Notes: generated by a model not told the origin, from the sequence alone. Positions 9,273 through 18,061 are shown, counted from the first letter of the stretch. The stretch is 64,000 nt of DNA from J084 sp964471405 (GCA_964471405.1 CAYYGH010000002.1:1-64000); one strand, 5' to 3'. Translations and numbers: made by a program.

Positions 9273-10390
9273 GGTGCCTCCTCCCCTGCCCCGCCAAGAG
9301 GCATGCGCCCCGTGCGCTCCAGAAACCGGTTCAGAATCGGCCGGGCCTCAGGCACCTGTGCCACATAGGCCTGCCAGAGCGGCCGCGCGATGCGCTCAAA
9401 GGCTGCCCGCAGCTCGGCACTGACCGGCAGACGCTCCATCCCGGCGGCGGCCAGTTCCCGCCATTTCGCCGCATCATCGGCAGCGGAAACGGCCCAGTAG
9501 CGGCGTTCCCGCGCCTGAGCGATCCGCAGCATCCTCATGCGGTCTGCCGGCAGCAGACGCGCCAGCACATCCTTGCGCACGACCACATAATTGACCACCC
9601 AGCCATGATGGGTGGGGAGCATCTCGTGCAGGAATGCCGGGTAATGCTGGGCAGCCGCCGTGGTGGTGGAGGTCATGACGGCATCCAGGGCTCCGGCCGC
9701 AAGGGCCGGCACAACATCCGCCGCCGGCAGCTGGCGGGGATGCATTCCCAGGGCCTCGGCGAGCCTGGTGGTGTGCGCATCGAGCGTGCGCACCCGCAAC
9801 CCTCTCAGCTCCTCCACGCGATGCACGGGGCGATCAAGGAAGATGTTCTGGGGAGGCCAGGGCACGAGATAGACGAGAACGAGCCCCCAATGACGAAGCC
9901 GCTTTTCGATCTCGGGCCGCAGGAAGCTGTAGAGCAGCCGCAACTCCTCGCGATTCCGGACGAGAAAGGGAAGCGCCTCCAGACCGAACAGGGGCTCCAG
10001 CCCTGTCTGCTGAAAACCCGCCATGTCGATCATCGGCACCGCCCCCTGGGCGACAGCGGTCAGCGAATCCGGGCCCTTGATGCCAAGCTCCGCGGCCGGA
10101 TGAACGATGATCCGTACGCGTCCTTCCGTTGCGGCCGCCACCGCCTCGGCAAAATCACGGGCATTCGCCACATGGAATTCCGCCGGATTCCAGGGAGAGG
10201 AAAGATCGATGCGCACCGCCCGGGCCGGCTGCTGCGTTGCCACCAGCCACCACAGCACGACCAGCAGCCCCAGGATCCCGGCGGCACCGGCAAGGGCGAT
10301 CCCCATGCGGGCACGGCTGCCGGGCCCGGCGCCCCTGCCTGCGGCCGCCCCGCGATCTCTTCTCTGGTCATGTTGAGGCAGCCGGGCCAT
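9269..10390 (-). CDS. TRAP transporter substrate-binding protein (DctP family), membrane-anchored N-terminus
   Basis: This is the extracytoplasmic solute receptor of the TRAP system. The mature part follows DctP layout: a first strand (VRIDLSSPWNPAEFHVANARDF), a β-strand with TEGRVRI, the ELGIKG loop, and the hinge region around RGLRVRT with the Arg that binds a substrate carboxylate in this family. The frame is open a little further upstream. I chose ATG at 10390 because AGGGG lies 5 bp before it, giving 373 residues; an ATG eight codons earlier is possible. A long polar leader precedes one strongly hydrophobic segment (about residues 31-53), which looks like an uncleaved anchor. It is the first gene of the dctP-dctQ-dctM block. 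Confidence 0.88.
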   Translation of the reverse strand: MARLPQHDQRRDRGAAAGRGAGPGSRARMGIALAGAAGILGLLVVLWWLVATQQPARAVRIDLSSPWNPAEFHVANARDFAEAVAAATEGRVRIIVHPAAELGIKGPDSLTAVAQGAVPMIDMAGFQQTGLEPLFGLEALPFLVRNREELRLLYSFLRPEIEKRLRHWGLVLVYLVPWPPQNIFLDRPVHRVEELRGLRVRTLDAHTTRLAEALGMHPRQLPAADVVPALAAGALDAVMTSTTTAAAQHYPAFLHEMLPTHHGWVVNYVVVRKDVLARLLPADRMRMLRIAQARERRYWAVSAADDAAKWRELAAAGMERLPVSAELRAAFERIARPLWQAYVAQVPEARPILNRFLERTGRMPLGGAGEEAP

Positions 10391-10491
10391 CGCATCCCCT
10401 GCTCCCGCCAGCATTTCCTCAGGCTAGCGGCTGCAGACAGATCACGCAAAGCCCCCTTTCGGGCATCTTCGCGGCATCGCCACCCGATGGC

Positions 10492-11289
10492 CTAGTCACG
10501 CCGCACGAGCCGGCGATAGAGATGCCAGGTGGCATGTCCCAGGATGGGAAGGGCTATGCCCAGCAGCACGAAAGCCGTCATGGCCGACAGGAAAACGGTC
10601 GCCGCCACGATCGCGCCCCACAGCAGGACCGGTCCCGGATTGCGCAGAGCGGCTCTGACGGAGGTAATGATGGCGATGACCGGATCGCGTTCCCCATCGA
10701 CAACCATCGGAAAGGAGACGAGGCTGACGACGAGCGCCAGCAACGCGAACAGCCCGCCCAGAAGATTGCCCCAGATGATGAGGCGGTGACCTTGAGGCGT
10801 GAAGAAGAGATTGTGCAGAAATTCCTGCAGGGTCACGCCATAAGGCTGACCGAACAGTGCAACATACAGGCCCTGGGCGGCCACGAGCCATCCGATGAAA
10901 ATCGCAAGCAGCACCACCGCCAGCACGACAAGAGGACCAAGCCGGCCTTCTCCGATCACGCCCAGCGCCTCCCGCCAGTGAACCTCGCGTCCCCGTTCCC
11001 GTTCCCGCGAGATCTCCATCAGTCCGACGGCGGCAATCGGGCCGATCAGGGTAAAGCCGGCGGCCAGAGGCCACAGAATCGGCCAGAATTCCCGGCCCGA
11101 AATGATGATGAAGAAGGCAAAGCTGATGACAGGATAGATCGCGGCCAGAAAGATCAGATGGCTGGGCCGGGCAAGAAAATCATCCACGCCCCGCTTGAGC
11201 GCCTCCTTGACATCGGCCACCGTGATCCGGCGGATTTCGATCCGTCGGGGCATTGATGGCGCGCGATCGGCCGTTCCGGTAATGGCCAT
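10492..11289 (-). CDS. DUF2189 family integral membrane protein
   Basis: The function of this family is unknown. The protein has 265 residues from ATG 11289, which has a GGAGAG ribosome site 5 bp upstream; the frame stays open for 15 further codons. The N-terminal cytoplasmic stretch carries the family pattern IRRITVADVKEALKRGVDDF. It is followed by about six membrane segments, an HWREALGVIG amphipathic stretch in the middle, and a C-terminal LGIALPILGHATWHLYRRLV helix. These features fit DUF2189, which is common in alphaproteobacteria. It stands alone between the TRAP block and the divergent DUF2794 gene. Confidence 0.82.
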   Translation of the reverse strand: MAITGTADRAPSMPRRIEIRRITVADVKEALKRGVDDFLARPSHLIFLAAIYPVISFAFFIIISGREFWPILWPLAAGFTLIGPIAAVGLMEISRERERGREVHWREALGVIGEGRLGPLVVLAVVLLAIFIGWLVAAQGLYVALFGQPYGVTLQEFLHNLFFTPQGHRLIIWGNLLGGLFALLALVVSLVSFPMVVDGERDPVIAIITSVRAALRNPGPVLLWGAIVAATVFLSAMTAFVLLGIALPILGHATWHLYRRLVRRD

Positions 11290-11441
11290 GGCATCTCTCC
11301 TCTTCCTGGTCCCGACTCTCTCACCCCGTGTCAAATCCCTTCCGCTATCATACCATAGCCCGCAGCCAGCGCGAAATGCTCATCCGGCTCCACCCGCAAG
11401 GCGTTGCATTTTGCGGCGGAAACGCGCAAGATGGTGACGTG

Positions 11442-11822
11442 ATGACTGCGGTGATCGTCTTCCCCGGCAGCCGGCGCAAGGACAGAGCCCCTTGCGCGCC
11501 CTTCTTTGATCGGCGCGAATGGTCGCGGCTGATGGATCTCTATGGACGGATGGTCGCCGCCGGCCAGTGGTGCGACTATGGTCTGGAACAGGGGAGCGAC
11601 CGCATCGCCTTTCTGGTGTTTCGGGGACAGCGGGCCGTGCCGGCCTTTCGCATCGTCAAGACCATGGACCCGGATCAGGGTGGCGAAAAACGCCGCCCTT
11701 TCTTTTTGCTGCTCGCTCCTGATGGTCGGATCCTGCGCCGTGGCCGCTCGCTGACCGCCCTGCTTGCGCCCTTCGAGCGCCGCCTCCTCCGCCTCTGGCA
11801 GCGTGATGCGCTGCCTTCCTGA
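11442..11822 (+). CDS. DUF2794 family protein
   Basis: This is a small alphaproteobacterial protein of unknown function. Starting at ATG 11442 it has 126 residues; the frame is open further upstream, and a longer N-terminus with a Cys and Gly-rich leader cannot be excluded. The family core is visible: FFDRREWSRLMDLYGRMVAAGQWCDY near the N-terminus, the VFRGQRAVPAFRIVK strand, and LLAPDGRILRRGRSLTALLAPFERRL near the end. It is a soluble, compact protein with no signal peptide. It is divergent from the DUF2189 gene and is followed by a 9-bp inverted repeat. Confidence 0.72.
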   Translation: MTAVIVFPGSRRKDRAPCAPFFDRREWSRLMDLYGRMVAAGQWCDYGLEQGSDRIAFLVFRGQRAVPAFRIVKTMDPDQGGEKRRPFFLLLAPDGRILRRGRSLTALLAPFERRLLRLWQRDALPS

Positions 11823-11840
11823 AGGAGACATGCTCTGAAA

Positions 11841-11865
11841 GATGGCATCACCGCACGATGCCATC
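11841..11865. repeat. Perfect 9-bp inverted repeat downstream of the DUF2794 gene
   Basis: GATGGCATC at 11841-11849 and its exact complement GATGCCATC at 11857-11865 enclose a 7-nt loop. It starts 18 bp after the DUF2794 stop. No U-run follows, so it is not a classical intrinsic terminator. It may act with Rho or be a protein-binding site for the toxin-antitoxin pair downstream. Confidence 0.55.
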
Positions 11866-11902
11866 CGAGCCGGTGCCTTGCGTGATCCCCCTTGATTCCA
11901 CA

Positions 11903-11934
11903 ATGCAAATGCATTACCTGTTCATGGCAACAGG
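11903..11934. promoter_or_regulatory. Two inverted repeats upstream of the PrlF-YhaV pair (candidate autoregulatory operators)
   Basis: ATGCA-AA-TGCAT at 11903-11914 and CCTGTT-N6-AACAGG at 11917-11934 are both perfect and sit about 90-120 bp before the antitoxin start. The 199 bp between 11823 and 12021 are visibly richer in A/T than the flanks and contain no recognisable gene. PrlF-type antitoxins are AbrB-fold DNA-binding proteins that repress their own promoter, so an operator here would be expected; this specific assignment is inference. Confidence 0.45.
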
Positions 11935-12021
11935 TCTGTGAAAGACCAGTGTTTCGTGAGAGAGTGGCAGGAAAACACCCTCACGCTCCTTACATTGCAA
12001 GACATCTCTGGAGTTCATCCC

Positions 12022-12339
12022 GTGCTGGAAGAGACATCCAAACTGACATCGCGCTACCAGACCACAATTCCCAGCGGTGTACGCAAGGCGTTGGACCTGA
12101 AGAAAGGAGACCGGATCCGGTATCGGTTTGAAAACGGGCGTGTTTACATAGAAGCCGTCCGTCCTGCGGATGATCCGGCTCTTGCGGCATTCCTGAACCT
12201 CATCGAGCGGGACATTGTCCATCGCCCGGAAGCGATCAGGCCTCTGGATGAGGGTATGAGGGAGCAAATTGGCCAACTGGTTGCGGATATCGAGATCGAC
12301 CTTGATACTCCTCTTCATTCAGATGACGAGGAGGGATGA
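12022..12339 (+). CDS. prlF: Type II antitoxin, PrlF/SohA family (AbrB-like)
   Basis: PrlF neutralises the YhaV RNase and represses the operon. I place the start at GTG 12022, 8 bp after GGAG at 12010-12013, which gives 105 residues, close to E. coli PrlF (111). The frame remains open upstream, but the extension does not resemble the family. The N-terminal half is an AbrB swapped-hairpin: KLTSRYQTTIPSGVRKALDLKKGDRIRYRF, then VYIEAV. The C-terminal half carries the family segment DPALAAFLNLIERDI and an acidic tail that would contact the toxin. It overlaps yhaV by 4 bp. Base composition is A/T-richer than neighbours, suggesting acquisition. Confidence 0.9.
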   Translation: MLEETSKLTSRYQTTIPSGVRKALDLKKGDRIRYRFENGRVYIEAVRPADDPALAAFLNLIERDIVHRPEAIRPLDEGMREQIGQLVADIEIDLDTPLHSDDEEG

Positions 12340-12866
12340 TGGCCACTCGGCCGCCAAGCAAGAGCGGCCATGAACCAAAGGCCGTGATCGTTAATGGATG
12401 GCGGCTGTATGCTCACCCTCTCTTTCTGGACCAACTGGAAGCCCTGCGCACCGAAGTTGAACGGTGCAAACGCCGCAATCCCACCACGTGGCGCCAGAAG
12501 GATGCCGCAAAACGTCTGGCGGCCATTTACAAGCTCATTTGGGAAGTAATCCCGGCTGATCCGGATTCCCCAAAATTCCGTCTTGGGAAAACATTAGGAT
12601 CGGCATATGGACACTGGCGTCGTGCCAAATTCTTCAAGCGCTATCGCCTGTTCTTTCGCTACAGCAGCGAACATCGCGTCATCGTTTTTGTCTGGGTCAA
12701 TGATCGGACAAGTCTGCGAGCGACGGGGAGCAAACGTGATGTTTATGCCGTTTTCAAGAACATGCTCGCAAGGGGACACCCTCCTGATGATTTTCCCTCT
12801 CTTGTCGCCGAGGCAGAAGGGACAGGCGGTGGGTTGACAGAAGCAACCACCAAAAGACGCCCTTGA
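12336..12866 (+). CDS. yhaV: Type II toxin YhaV (RelE-superfamily RNase)
   Basis: YhaV is an mRNA-cleaving toxin that halts translation when freed from PrlF. The 176-residue protein carries the family signatures: NGWRLYAHPLFLDQL at residues 20-34, an RNP-TWRQKDAAKRLAAI helix around 47-64, FRLGKTLG at 81-88, HWRRAKFFKRYRLFFRY at 93-109 and VFVWVNDRTSLRATGSKRD near 118-134. These basic and aromatic residues form the RelE-like active surface. It is about 20 residues longer than E. coli YhaV (154), with a short N-terminal leader and a low-complexity C-terminal tail after residue 155. It follows prlF with an ATGA overlap. All core motifs are intact, so the toxin is probably functional. Confidence 0.92.
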   Translation: MMATRPPSKSGHEPKAVIVNGWRLYAHPLFLDQLEALRTEVERCKRRNPTTWRQKDAAKRLAAIYKLIWEVIPADPDSPKFRLGKTLGSAYGHWRRAKFFKRYRLFFRYSSEHRVIVFVWVNDRTSLRATGSKRDVYAVFKNMLARGHPPDDFPSLVAEAEGTGGGLTEATTKRRP

Positions 12867-12926
12867 AAAGAGGGTACGAAACCTGTCGGTGGGCATGGGG
12901 AAATGCGCTCTTGAAAAGAAAGAGAA

Positions 12927-12951
12927 GGGGGCGACCCACTGAGCCGCCCCC
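12927..12951 (-). terminator. Rho-independent-like terminator of the Bax-inhibitor-1 gene
   Basis: GGGGGCG (12927-12933) and CGCCCCC (12945-12951) form a perfect 7-bp stem with an 11-nt loop, 43 bp beyond the stop at 12994. Read on the minus strand, the stem is followed by CTTCTCTTTCTTTTC, a pyrimidine- and T-rich tract. This fits a terminator for the minus-strand gene. It could also block read-through from yhaV, but the plus strand has no T tract after it. Confidence 0.6.
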
Positions 12952-12993
12952 GCAAACAGCACTGTTCCTGGCATCACGGGTGCAGCACGCCCC

Positions 12994-13749
12994 TCAATCC
13001 CGTGTCTGCCCCATGAAGCGCAGCAGCATCAGGAAGAGGTTGATGAAGTCCAGATAGAGGGCGAGCGCGCCCATGATCGCACTGCGCTTGGCTGCCGTCA
13101 CGTCACCGGCAACTTCGTAATAGATGTCCTTCAGACGCTGGGTGTCATAGGCCGTCAGGCCCGCGAACACCAGCACGCCCACCGCCGAGATGACGAAATC
13201 CATCATTGTCGAACGGATGAACAGATTGACCACCGCGGCCAGAATGATGCCCACCAGACCCATGAACAGGAAGGTGCCGAATCCGCTCAGGTCCCGTTTG
13301 GTCGTGTATCCGTAAAGGGACAGAGCACCGAAGGCCGCCGCCGTCACGAAGAAGGTGCGTGCGATCGAAACCCCCGTGAACACGAAGAAGATCGAGGACA
13401 GCGACAGCCCCATCAAGGCGGCGAATACCCAGAAGAGCAAGCCCGCCGTCTGTGGCCTGATCCGCCGTCCGAATGACAGAGCCAGCACGATCCCCAACGG
13501 CGCCAGGGTCACGATCCAGCCCAGTCCCGTCAGCCCGAGGCTGACGCCATAGGGGGTGACGACTTCATGATACAGCAGCTGGCGGATCGCCTCCACGCGA
13601 TATCCCATAATGGCGAAGATGCCGGTCAAAAGCACGCCGCTGGCCATCAGATTGTAGACCCGCAGCATATAGGCTCGCAGGCCTTCATCGCGGGTAATGG
13701 CCCGAGCGCCCGTAGCGAGGCGGGTGCGGGTGGGAATGGGATCGACCAT
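12994..13749 (-). CDS. Bax inhibitor-1 / YccA family membrane protein
   Basis: Members of the BI-1/TMBIM family are seven-helix inner-membrane proteins; some leak calcium or interact with the FtsH protease, but the bacterial role is unsettled. From ATG 13749 the protein has 251 residues, normal for the family. A polar N-terminus is followed by DEGLRAYMLRVYNLMASGVLLTGIFA (family start), six to seven hydrophobic segments, the VFTGVSIARTFFVTAAAFGALSLYGYTTKRDLS segment and the C-terminal ALYLDFINLFLMLLRFMG. The frame runs open further upstream but without family similarity. A stem-loop terminator lies downstream. Confidence 0.93.
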   Translation of the reverse strand: MVDPIPTRTRLATGARAITRDEGLRAYMLRVYNLMASGVLLTGIFAIMGYRVEAIRQLLYHEVVTPYGVSLGLTGLGWIVTLAPLGIVLALSFGRRIRPQTAGLLFWVFAALMGLSLSSIFFVFTGVSIARTFFVTAAAFGALSLYGYTTKRDLSGFGTFLFMGLVGIILAAVVNLFIRSTMMDFVISAVGVLVFAGLTAYDTQRLKDIYYEVAGDVTAAKRSAIMGALALYLDFINLFLMLLRFMGQTRD

Positions 13750-13908
13750 GATTGTCGTTCTCCTCCTGTTCTGTCGCCTTGAGAGACACACGCCGCCTCT
13801 CACCGGCGGCACCGGCCTCAATATCGTCCCTTATTGAGGGATCTTCAAGAGAAACCGGAGCAGCAGGTGACGCAATTTGCCGCATCACGCCTGTGATTCA
13901 TCCGGTTC

Positions 13909-16473
13909 CTAGGCTTCGCGCAACAGGCTGGCGGGCCGCCTGGTGAGCGTCCGCCATCCGATCGCGCCACCAAATACGAGCGCCATTGCCAGGCTGGCGG
14001 CCAGGGTCGCCAGCGCCACAGGCATCTGCCAGGAAAAGGTCAGCTGCAGGGCCTCGACCACGACGAAGCGGGCCGCCAGCCCCGAGACGGCAAGGGCCAG
14101 TGCGGCCGCCAGCACACCGATGAGGACAAGTTCAAGCAGAAAGGCCCGCAGGACATCGCCGCGGGTCGCTCCCAGCAGCTTGAGCACTGCCGCCTCATGC
14201 TGGCGCAGGCGTTCCTCGGCCGCGATCGCCCCTATGAGAACGACGACTCCGGCCAGCACCGTCAAGAGAGCCGTCAGGCGGATTGCGGCTGCCATCTGGG
14301 CAAGCAGATTCTCCACCGTCTGGAGCACGTCACGCACGCGCACGGCCGTCACCTGCGGAAAGGCGGTCGTGATCGCCCGATAGGCCGCCTCCTCGCTGGC
14401 CAGGTCAGGGGTGCGCAGGCTTGCCATGTAGGTGAAGGGGGCAGCCGCAAATGTCGCAGGGTCAAAGACGAGAACGAAATTGAAGCCGGCACTTCGCCAG
14501 GACAATCGGCGCAGCGAGGCGACGGTGGCCGTGATCTCCCGCCCCAGAACCGAAACGGTCAACGTGTCGCCCACATTCAGCCCCAGCCCGCGCGCCTCCT
14601 CGGCGGAGACCGAAACGAGCGGCGGACCGGCATAATCGGCCGGCCACCAGCGCCCGGCCACCACGACATTGCCCGGTGGAAGCGCCCGGGCAAAGGTGAT
14701 TCCGCGATCGCCTCTGAGCACCCAGCGCACCTCGGGCGCCACGGCCTGCGGGTCGGCCGGCCGGCCGGCGAGCGCCACAATCCGGCCACGCAAAGCCGGC
14801 ACCAGACGCAAGGCCGTCCGCCCATCGGCGAAGCGGCGGGCCAGTTCGACAAAACGCTGCCGCTCCTGCTTGGGAATGTCGAGGAAGAAGAAATTGGGTG
14901 CCCGTTCCCCCAGATCCCGACGCATTCCGCCCTGCAGATTGCTCTCCACCAGAGCGAGCGTGGCAAACAGGGCAAGTCCCAGCCCCAAAGAAAGCATGAT
15001 GCTGGCGCTGCGCCCTCCCGGACGGGCAAGATGGGCAAGCGCAATCTTCCATGCCCCTTTCGGCTGCCGCACCAGGTGACGCAACGCCCATGGCATCATC
15101 GCCGCCAGCCCCCACAACAGGGCAATCGCCAGCGCGGATGCGGCAACGAAGATGGCGGCAAAGCGGGGTTCGGGCGCGCGCCAGATGGTCACGGCAGCCA
15201 GAGCCAGCACAAGGATCCCACTTGCCCATCGGCCTTTCGGGTCCCGCCAGCGTTCCCTGCTGACATGCCAGCGCCATAAACGGCCGGCCGGCAGAGCCGC
15301 CGCACGCCGCAACGGCACCAGGGCGAAGGCCGTGGCGATCATGCTGCCCGCAAAGGCGGCGTGTCCCAACGCGGCCCATGCGATCCGCGGCCGGTAGGGA
15401 ACGGGCAGGATCTCGGCCAGCACCGCCTTCACGCCGAAGGGAACCGCAGCCGCCAGAACGAGGCCTGCCAGCATGGCGGCCGCCACGATCCCGCCCAGGA
15501 CCAGTCCGTAGCCGGCGAATACCGTCCGGCGCCCTCCACCCATCAGCTTGATGGTCGCAATCGCCTCCTCGCGCCGGGCAAGATAGGCCCTGACACCGTT
15601 CGCAACCCCCACTCCTCCCAGAAGCAGAGCCGTCAGGCTCACAAGAAGCAGAAAATGACCGAACCGGTCCAGAAAGCGCCGCAGACCGGGAGCTGCGCGA
15701 TCGGCCGTGACAATCCGCAGATGGGCATCCGGAAACCGCGCAAGCAGCTGGTCGCGCAATTGCGCCGGCGTCGGCCCACCAGGCGCCAGCCGCAGCCGAT
15801 AGGAATAGGTGGCCAGACTCCCGAAAGCGAGCAGACCCGTGCGGGCCGCCGCCTTGCGGGCGATCATGGCGGTCGGCCCCAGACGCATGCCGGTTGCCAG
15901 CCGGTCCGGCTCGTCCCCGAGCAGGGCACGCACGACGAAAACGGCCCGGCCCACCTGCACGCGATCGCCAAGCCGCACACCAAGGCGTGCTGCAAGCTCG
16001 GGTGCGAGAATGATCCCGGGGCCTTCGCTTCCTTCGGCCAGGGCTTGTGCGAGCGTGCGCGGCGGATCAAGCCGAAGACCGCCATAGAGGGGATAGTGCT
16101 CATCCACCGCTCTCAGCAGCGCCAGGGCCGGTGCCGCCGGCTTGCCTACGGCCCGGATGTTCGTGGTCAGCCGCACCGACTCCTGAACCGTACCATAGCG
16201 TGCAAGCAGCTGGCGCAGATCCCGCGGAAGAGGCTGCTGGAGACGCGAGATCATCAGATCGCCCGCCAGCAGACGCCGTCCGTTCTCCGCTATTCCCCTC
16301 TCAAGATTGTCCTTGACGCTTTCCACCCCGCCAATGGTCACGACACCGATCACAAGACAGGCAATCAGCGTCTTGAGCTGACGTCCGGCCTGGCGCCATT
16401 CGCTGCGCGCAAGCCGCCAGACCGCCCGCCACCCGTCCTTGCCATCTGCAAGCCTGCGCATGCCGCCCCTCAT
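13909..16473 (-). CDS. ybbP: FtsX-family ABC transporter permease (YbbP-like)
   Basis: This large permease pairs with the ATPase encoded just upstream; the pair belongs to the MacB/LolCDE type, which moves or extracts lipophilic molecules from the inner membrane, substrate unknown. The start is ATG 16473, in an ATGA overlap with the ATPase stop, giving 854 residues. After a basic leader there is one membrane segment (about residues 29-48), a large periplasmic domain, a cluster of segments in the middle with an FtsX-like segment around GVANGVRAYLARREEAIATIKLMGGG, a second periplasmic domain, and a C-terminal FtsX domain with EERLRQHEAAVLKLLGATR. The two FtsX domains and the ten-segment pattern match YbbP. 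The gene order ybbA-ybbP with divergent tesA matches that of E. coli. Confidence 0.9.
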   Translation of the reverse strand: MRGGMRRLADGKDGWRAVWRLARSEWRQAGRQLKTLIACLVIGVVTIGGVESVKDNLERGIAENGRRLLAGDLMISRLQQPLPRDLRQLLARYGTVQESVRLTTNIRAVGKPAAPALALLRAVDEHYPLYGGLRLDPPRTLAQALAEGSEGPGIILAPELAARLGVRLGDRVQVGRAVFVVRALLGDEPDRLATGMRLGPTAMIARKAAARTGLLAFGSLATYSYRLRLAPGGPTPAQLRDQLLARFPDAHLRIVTADRAAPGLRRFLDRFGHFLLLVSLTALLLGGVGVANGVRAYLARREEAIATIKLMGGGRRTVFAGYGLVLGGIVAAAMLAGLVLAAAVPFGVKAVLAEILPVPYRPRIAWAALGHAAFAGSMIATAFALVPLRRAAALPAGRLWRWHVSRERWRDPKGRWASGILVLALAAVTIWRAPEPRFAAIFVAASALAIALLWGLAAMMPWALRHLVRQPKGAWKIALAHLARPGGRSASIMLSLGLGLALFATLALVESNLQGGMRRDLGERAPNFFFLDIPKQERQRFVELARRFADGRTALRLVPALRGRIVALAGRPADPQAVAPEVRWVLRGDRGITFARALPPGNVVVAGRWWPADYAGPPLVSVSAEEARGLGLNVGDTLTVSVLGREITATVASLRRLSWRSAGFNFVLVFDPATFAAAPFTYMASLRTPDLASEEAAYRAITTAFPQVTAVRVRDVLQTVENLLAQMAAAIRLTALLTVLAGVVVLIGAIAAEERLRQHEAAVLKLLGATRGDVLRAFLLELVLIGVLAAALALAVSGLAARFVVVEALQLTFSWQMPVALATLAASLAMALVFGGAIGWRTLTRRPASLLREA

Positions 16474-17165
16474 GCATCCGCTCCGGCAAGCTGGCGGCCT
16501 ATCCGGCCATCCTCCATCTCCAGCACGCGGGCACAACGACCGGCAAGGGCGGGATCATGCGTGATCAGAACAAGGGTCGCCCCCCGTGCGGCATGAAGCG
16601 CAAAGATGAGATCGATCACCTGTGCACCCGTATGGCGATCAAGATTGCCGGTAGGCTCGTCGGCGAACAGGATTTTCGGCCCCGGCGCCAGCGCCCGCGC
16701 CAGCGCCACCCGCTGCTGCTCACCACCGGAAAGCTGTGCCGGGTAGTGATGCAGACGATGGGACAGTCCGACCTCCTCCAGGGCCTCGCGCGCCCGCGCC
16801 ATGGTCCGGTCTCCCACACCGGCCAATTCAAGGGCGATGGCGACATTCTCCACTGCCGTCATCGTCTCGATCAGGTGAAAGGCCTGAAGCACGATCCCGA
16901 TCCGGCGGCGGCGGAAACGGGCAAGCGCATCCTCGTCCATCCCGGTCAGTTCCGCGCCATCCACAAGCACCCGCCCGCTGCTTGCCCGCTCGATACCCGC
17001 CATCACCGCCATCAACGACGACTTGCCCGATCCAGAGGGCCCCAGAATGGCCACCGTTTCACCCCTCTTTATGTCGAGCGTGATCCCGCGTAGGATCGAG
17101 ACGGGTCCCGCCAGGGATGGCAATGCCAGTGTCACCCCGTCGAGTGCGATAATGGATTCGCCCAT
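16470..17165 (-). CDS. ybbA: ABC transporter ATP-binding protein (YbbA/LolD family)
   Basis: This is the ATPase partner of the YbbP-like permease. The start ATG 17165 gives 231 residues. Walker A is GPSGSGKSS, the Q-loop is VLQAFHLIETMTAVENVA, the ABC signature is LSGGEQQRVALARAL, Walker B is ILFADEP and the switch histidine is in LITHDPAL. The TGNLD after Walker B is typical of the MacB/LolD/FtsE branch. It is divergent from tesA with 52 bp between the starts, so both promoters must lie in or near that gap. Confidence 0.95.
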   Translation of the reverse strand: MGESIIALDGVTLALPSLAGPVSILRGITLDIKRGETVAILGPSGSGKSSLMAVMAGIERASSGRVLVDGAELTGMDEDALARFRRRRIGIVLQAFHLIETMTAVENVAIALELAGVGDRTMARAREALEEVGLSHRLHHYPAQLSGGEQQRVALARALAPGPKILFADEPTGNLDRHTGAQVIDLIFALHAARGATLVLITHDPALAGRCARVLEMEDGRIGRQLAGADA

Positions 17166-17217
17166 GCTGCCGCTTTCGTTCTTCCCTAGCCCACGCAGCT
17201 TCCGCCGGCCACAAGAG

Positions 17218-18039
17218 ATGATCCGCCGTCTCGAAAAGGATGGCCCAAAGCAGCCGTCCTTGGCCAGAGTTCCGGTTGCAGGACTTTTGTTTATCCTGTG
17301 CCTTCTGCTCCTGCGGCTGCCCTTCTCTTCCCCCGTTCCTTCGGGATGGGCGCGCACACCCCCCTCATCGCCTCCTTCGACGGGATATCTCATCCTCGGC
17401 TTTGGGGACAGTCTGATGGCCGGTTACGGGCTTGATCCCGGCATGGGGTTCGTGCCGCGGCTTGAATCGGCCCTGCGCGCGGAAGGCCTGGCCGTGACGG
17501 TCATCAATGCCGGTGTCTCGGGTGATACCACAAGCGCGGGCCGCGCCCGGCTGAGCTGGGTGCTTGACGGACTTGCCCGCAAACCCGACCTCGTGCTCCT
17601 TGAGCTGGGGGCCAATGATGCCCTGCGGGGAATCGATCCCCGCATCACCCGGGCCAATCTGGACGCCATGCTCTCCCTGCTTGCGAAGCGGGGCTTGCGC
17701 GTGCTGCTTGTCGGCATGCGTGCTCCTCCCAATCTCGGCCCCGAATACCGGCAGGCTTTCGACCGGATCTATCCCGAGCTGGCAGCCCGCCATCGGACCT
17801 GCTTTTACCCCTTCTTTCTGGAAGGCGTGGCGGCGCGCCCCTCGCTCAATCAGGCCGATGGCCTGCATCCCAATGCCCGCGGGGTGGAAGAGATCGTGCG
17901 GCGGATCGTCCCTGCCGTCCGGCAGGCCCTGATCCAGGGCTGTCCGGGCGAAGGGCATTCTGGCATCACAAGCCATCCACCCCCATCTGAAGAGGGACGG
18001 GAACGACCAGGCCTGTCGTCAGGGCAATCGGACCGATGA
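17218..18039 (+). CDS. tesA: SGNH/GDSL arylesterase, thioesterase I/lysophospholipase TesA family
   Basis: TesA-type enzymes hydrolyse acyl-CoA, aryl esters and lysophospholipids, usually in the periplasm. From ATG 17218 there are 273 residues. A hydrophobic segment at about 19-36 forms a signal peptide or anchor after a basic leader. The SGNH blocks are FGDSLMAGYG (Ser65), the Gly of block II in NAGVSGDTT (about 98-104), GANDA (Asn133) and DGLHPN (Asp214, His217), so all catalytic residues are present. A proline- and serine-rich tail of about 35 residues follows the catalytic core and is not usual for the family; the last part may be read-through of an unimportant tail. It is divergent from ybbA and followed by thpR. 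Confidence 0.92.
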   Translation: MIRRLEKDGPKQPSLARVPVAGLLFILCLLLLRLPFSSPVPSGWARTPPSSPPSTGYLILGFGDSLMAGYGLDPGMGFVPRLESALRAEGLAVTVINAGVSGDTTSAGRARLSWVLDGLARKPDLVLLELGANDALRGIDPRITRANLDAMLSLLAKRGLRVLLVGMRAPPNLGPEYRQAFDRIYPELAARHRTCFYPFFLEGVAARPSLNQADGLHPNARGVEEIVRRIVPAVRQALIQGCPGEGHSGITSHPPPSEEGRERPGLSSGQSDR

Positions 18040-18061
18040 CAACCGGCATGGGAGGCAGCAG

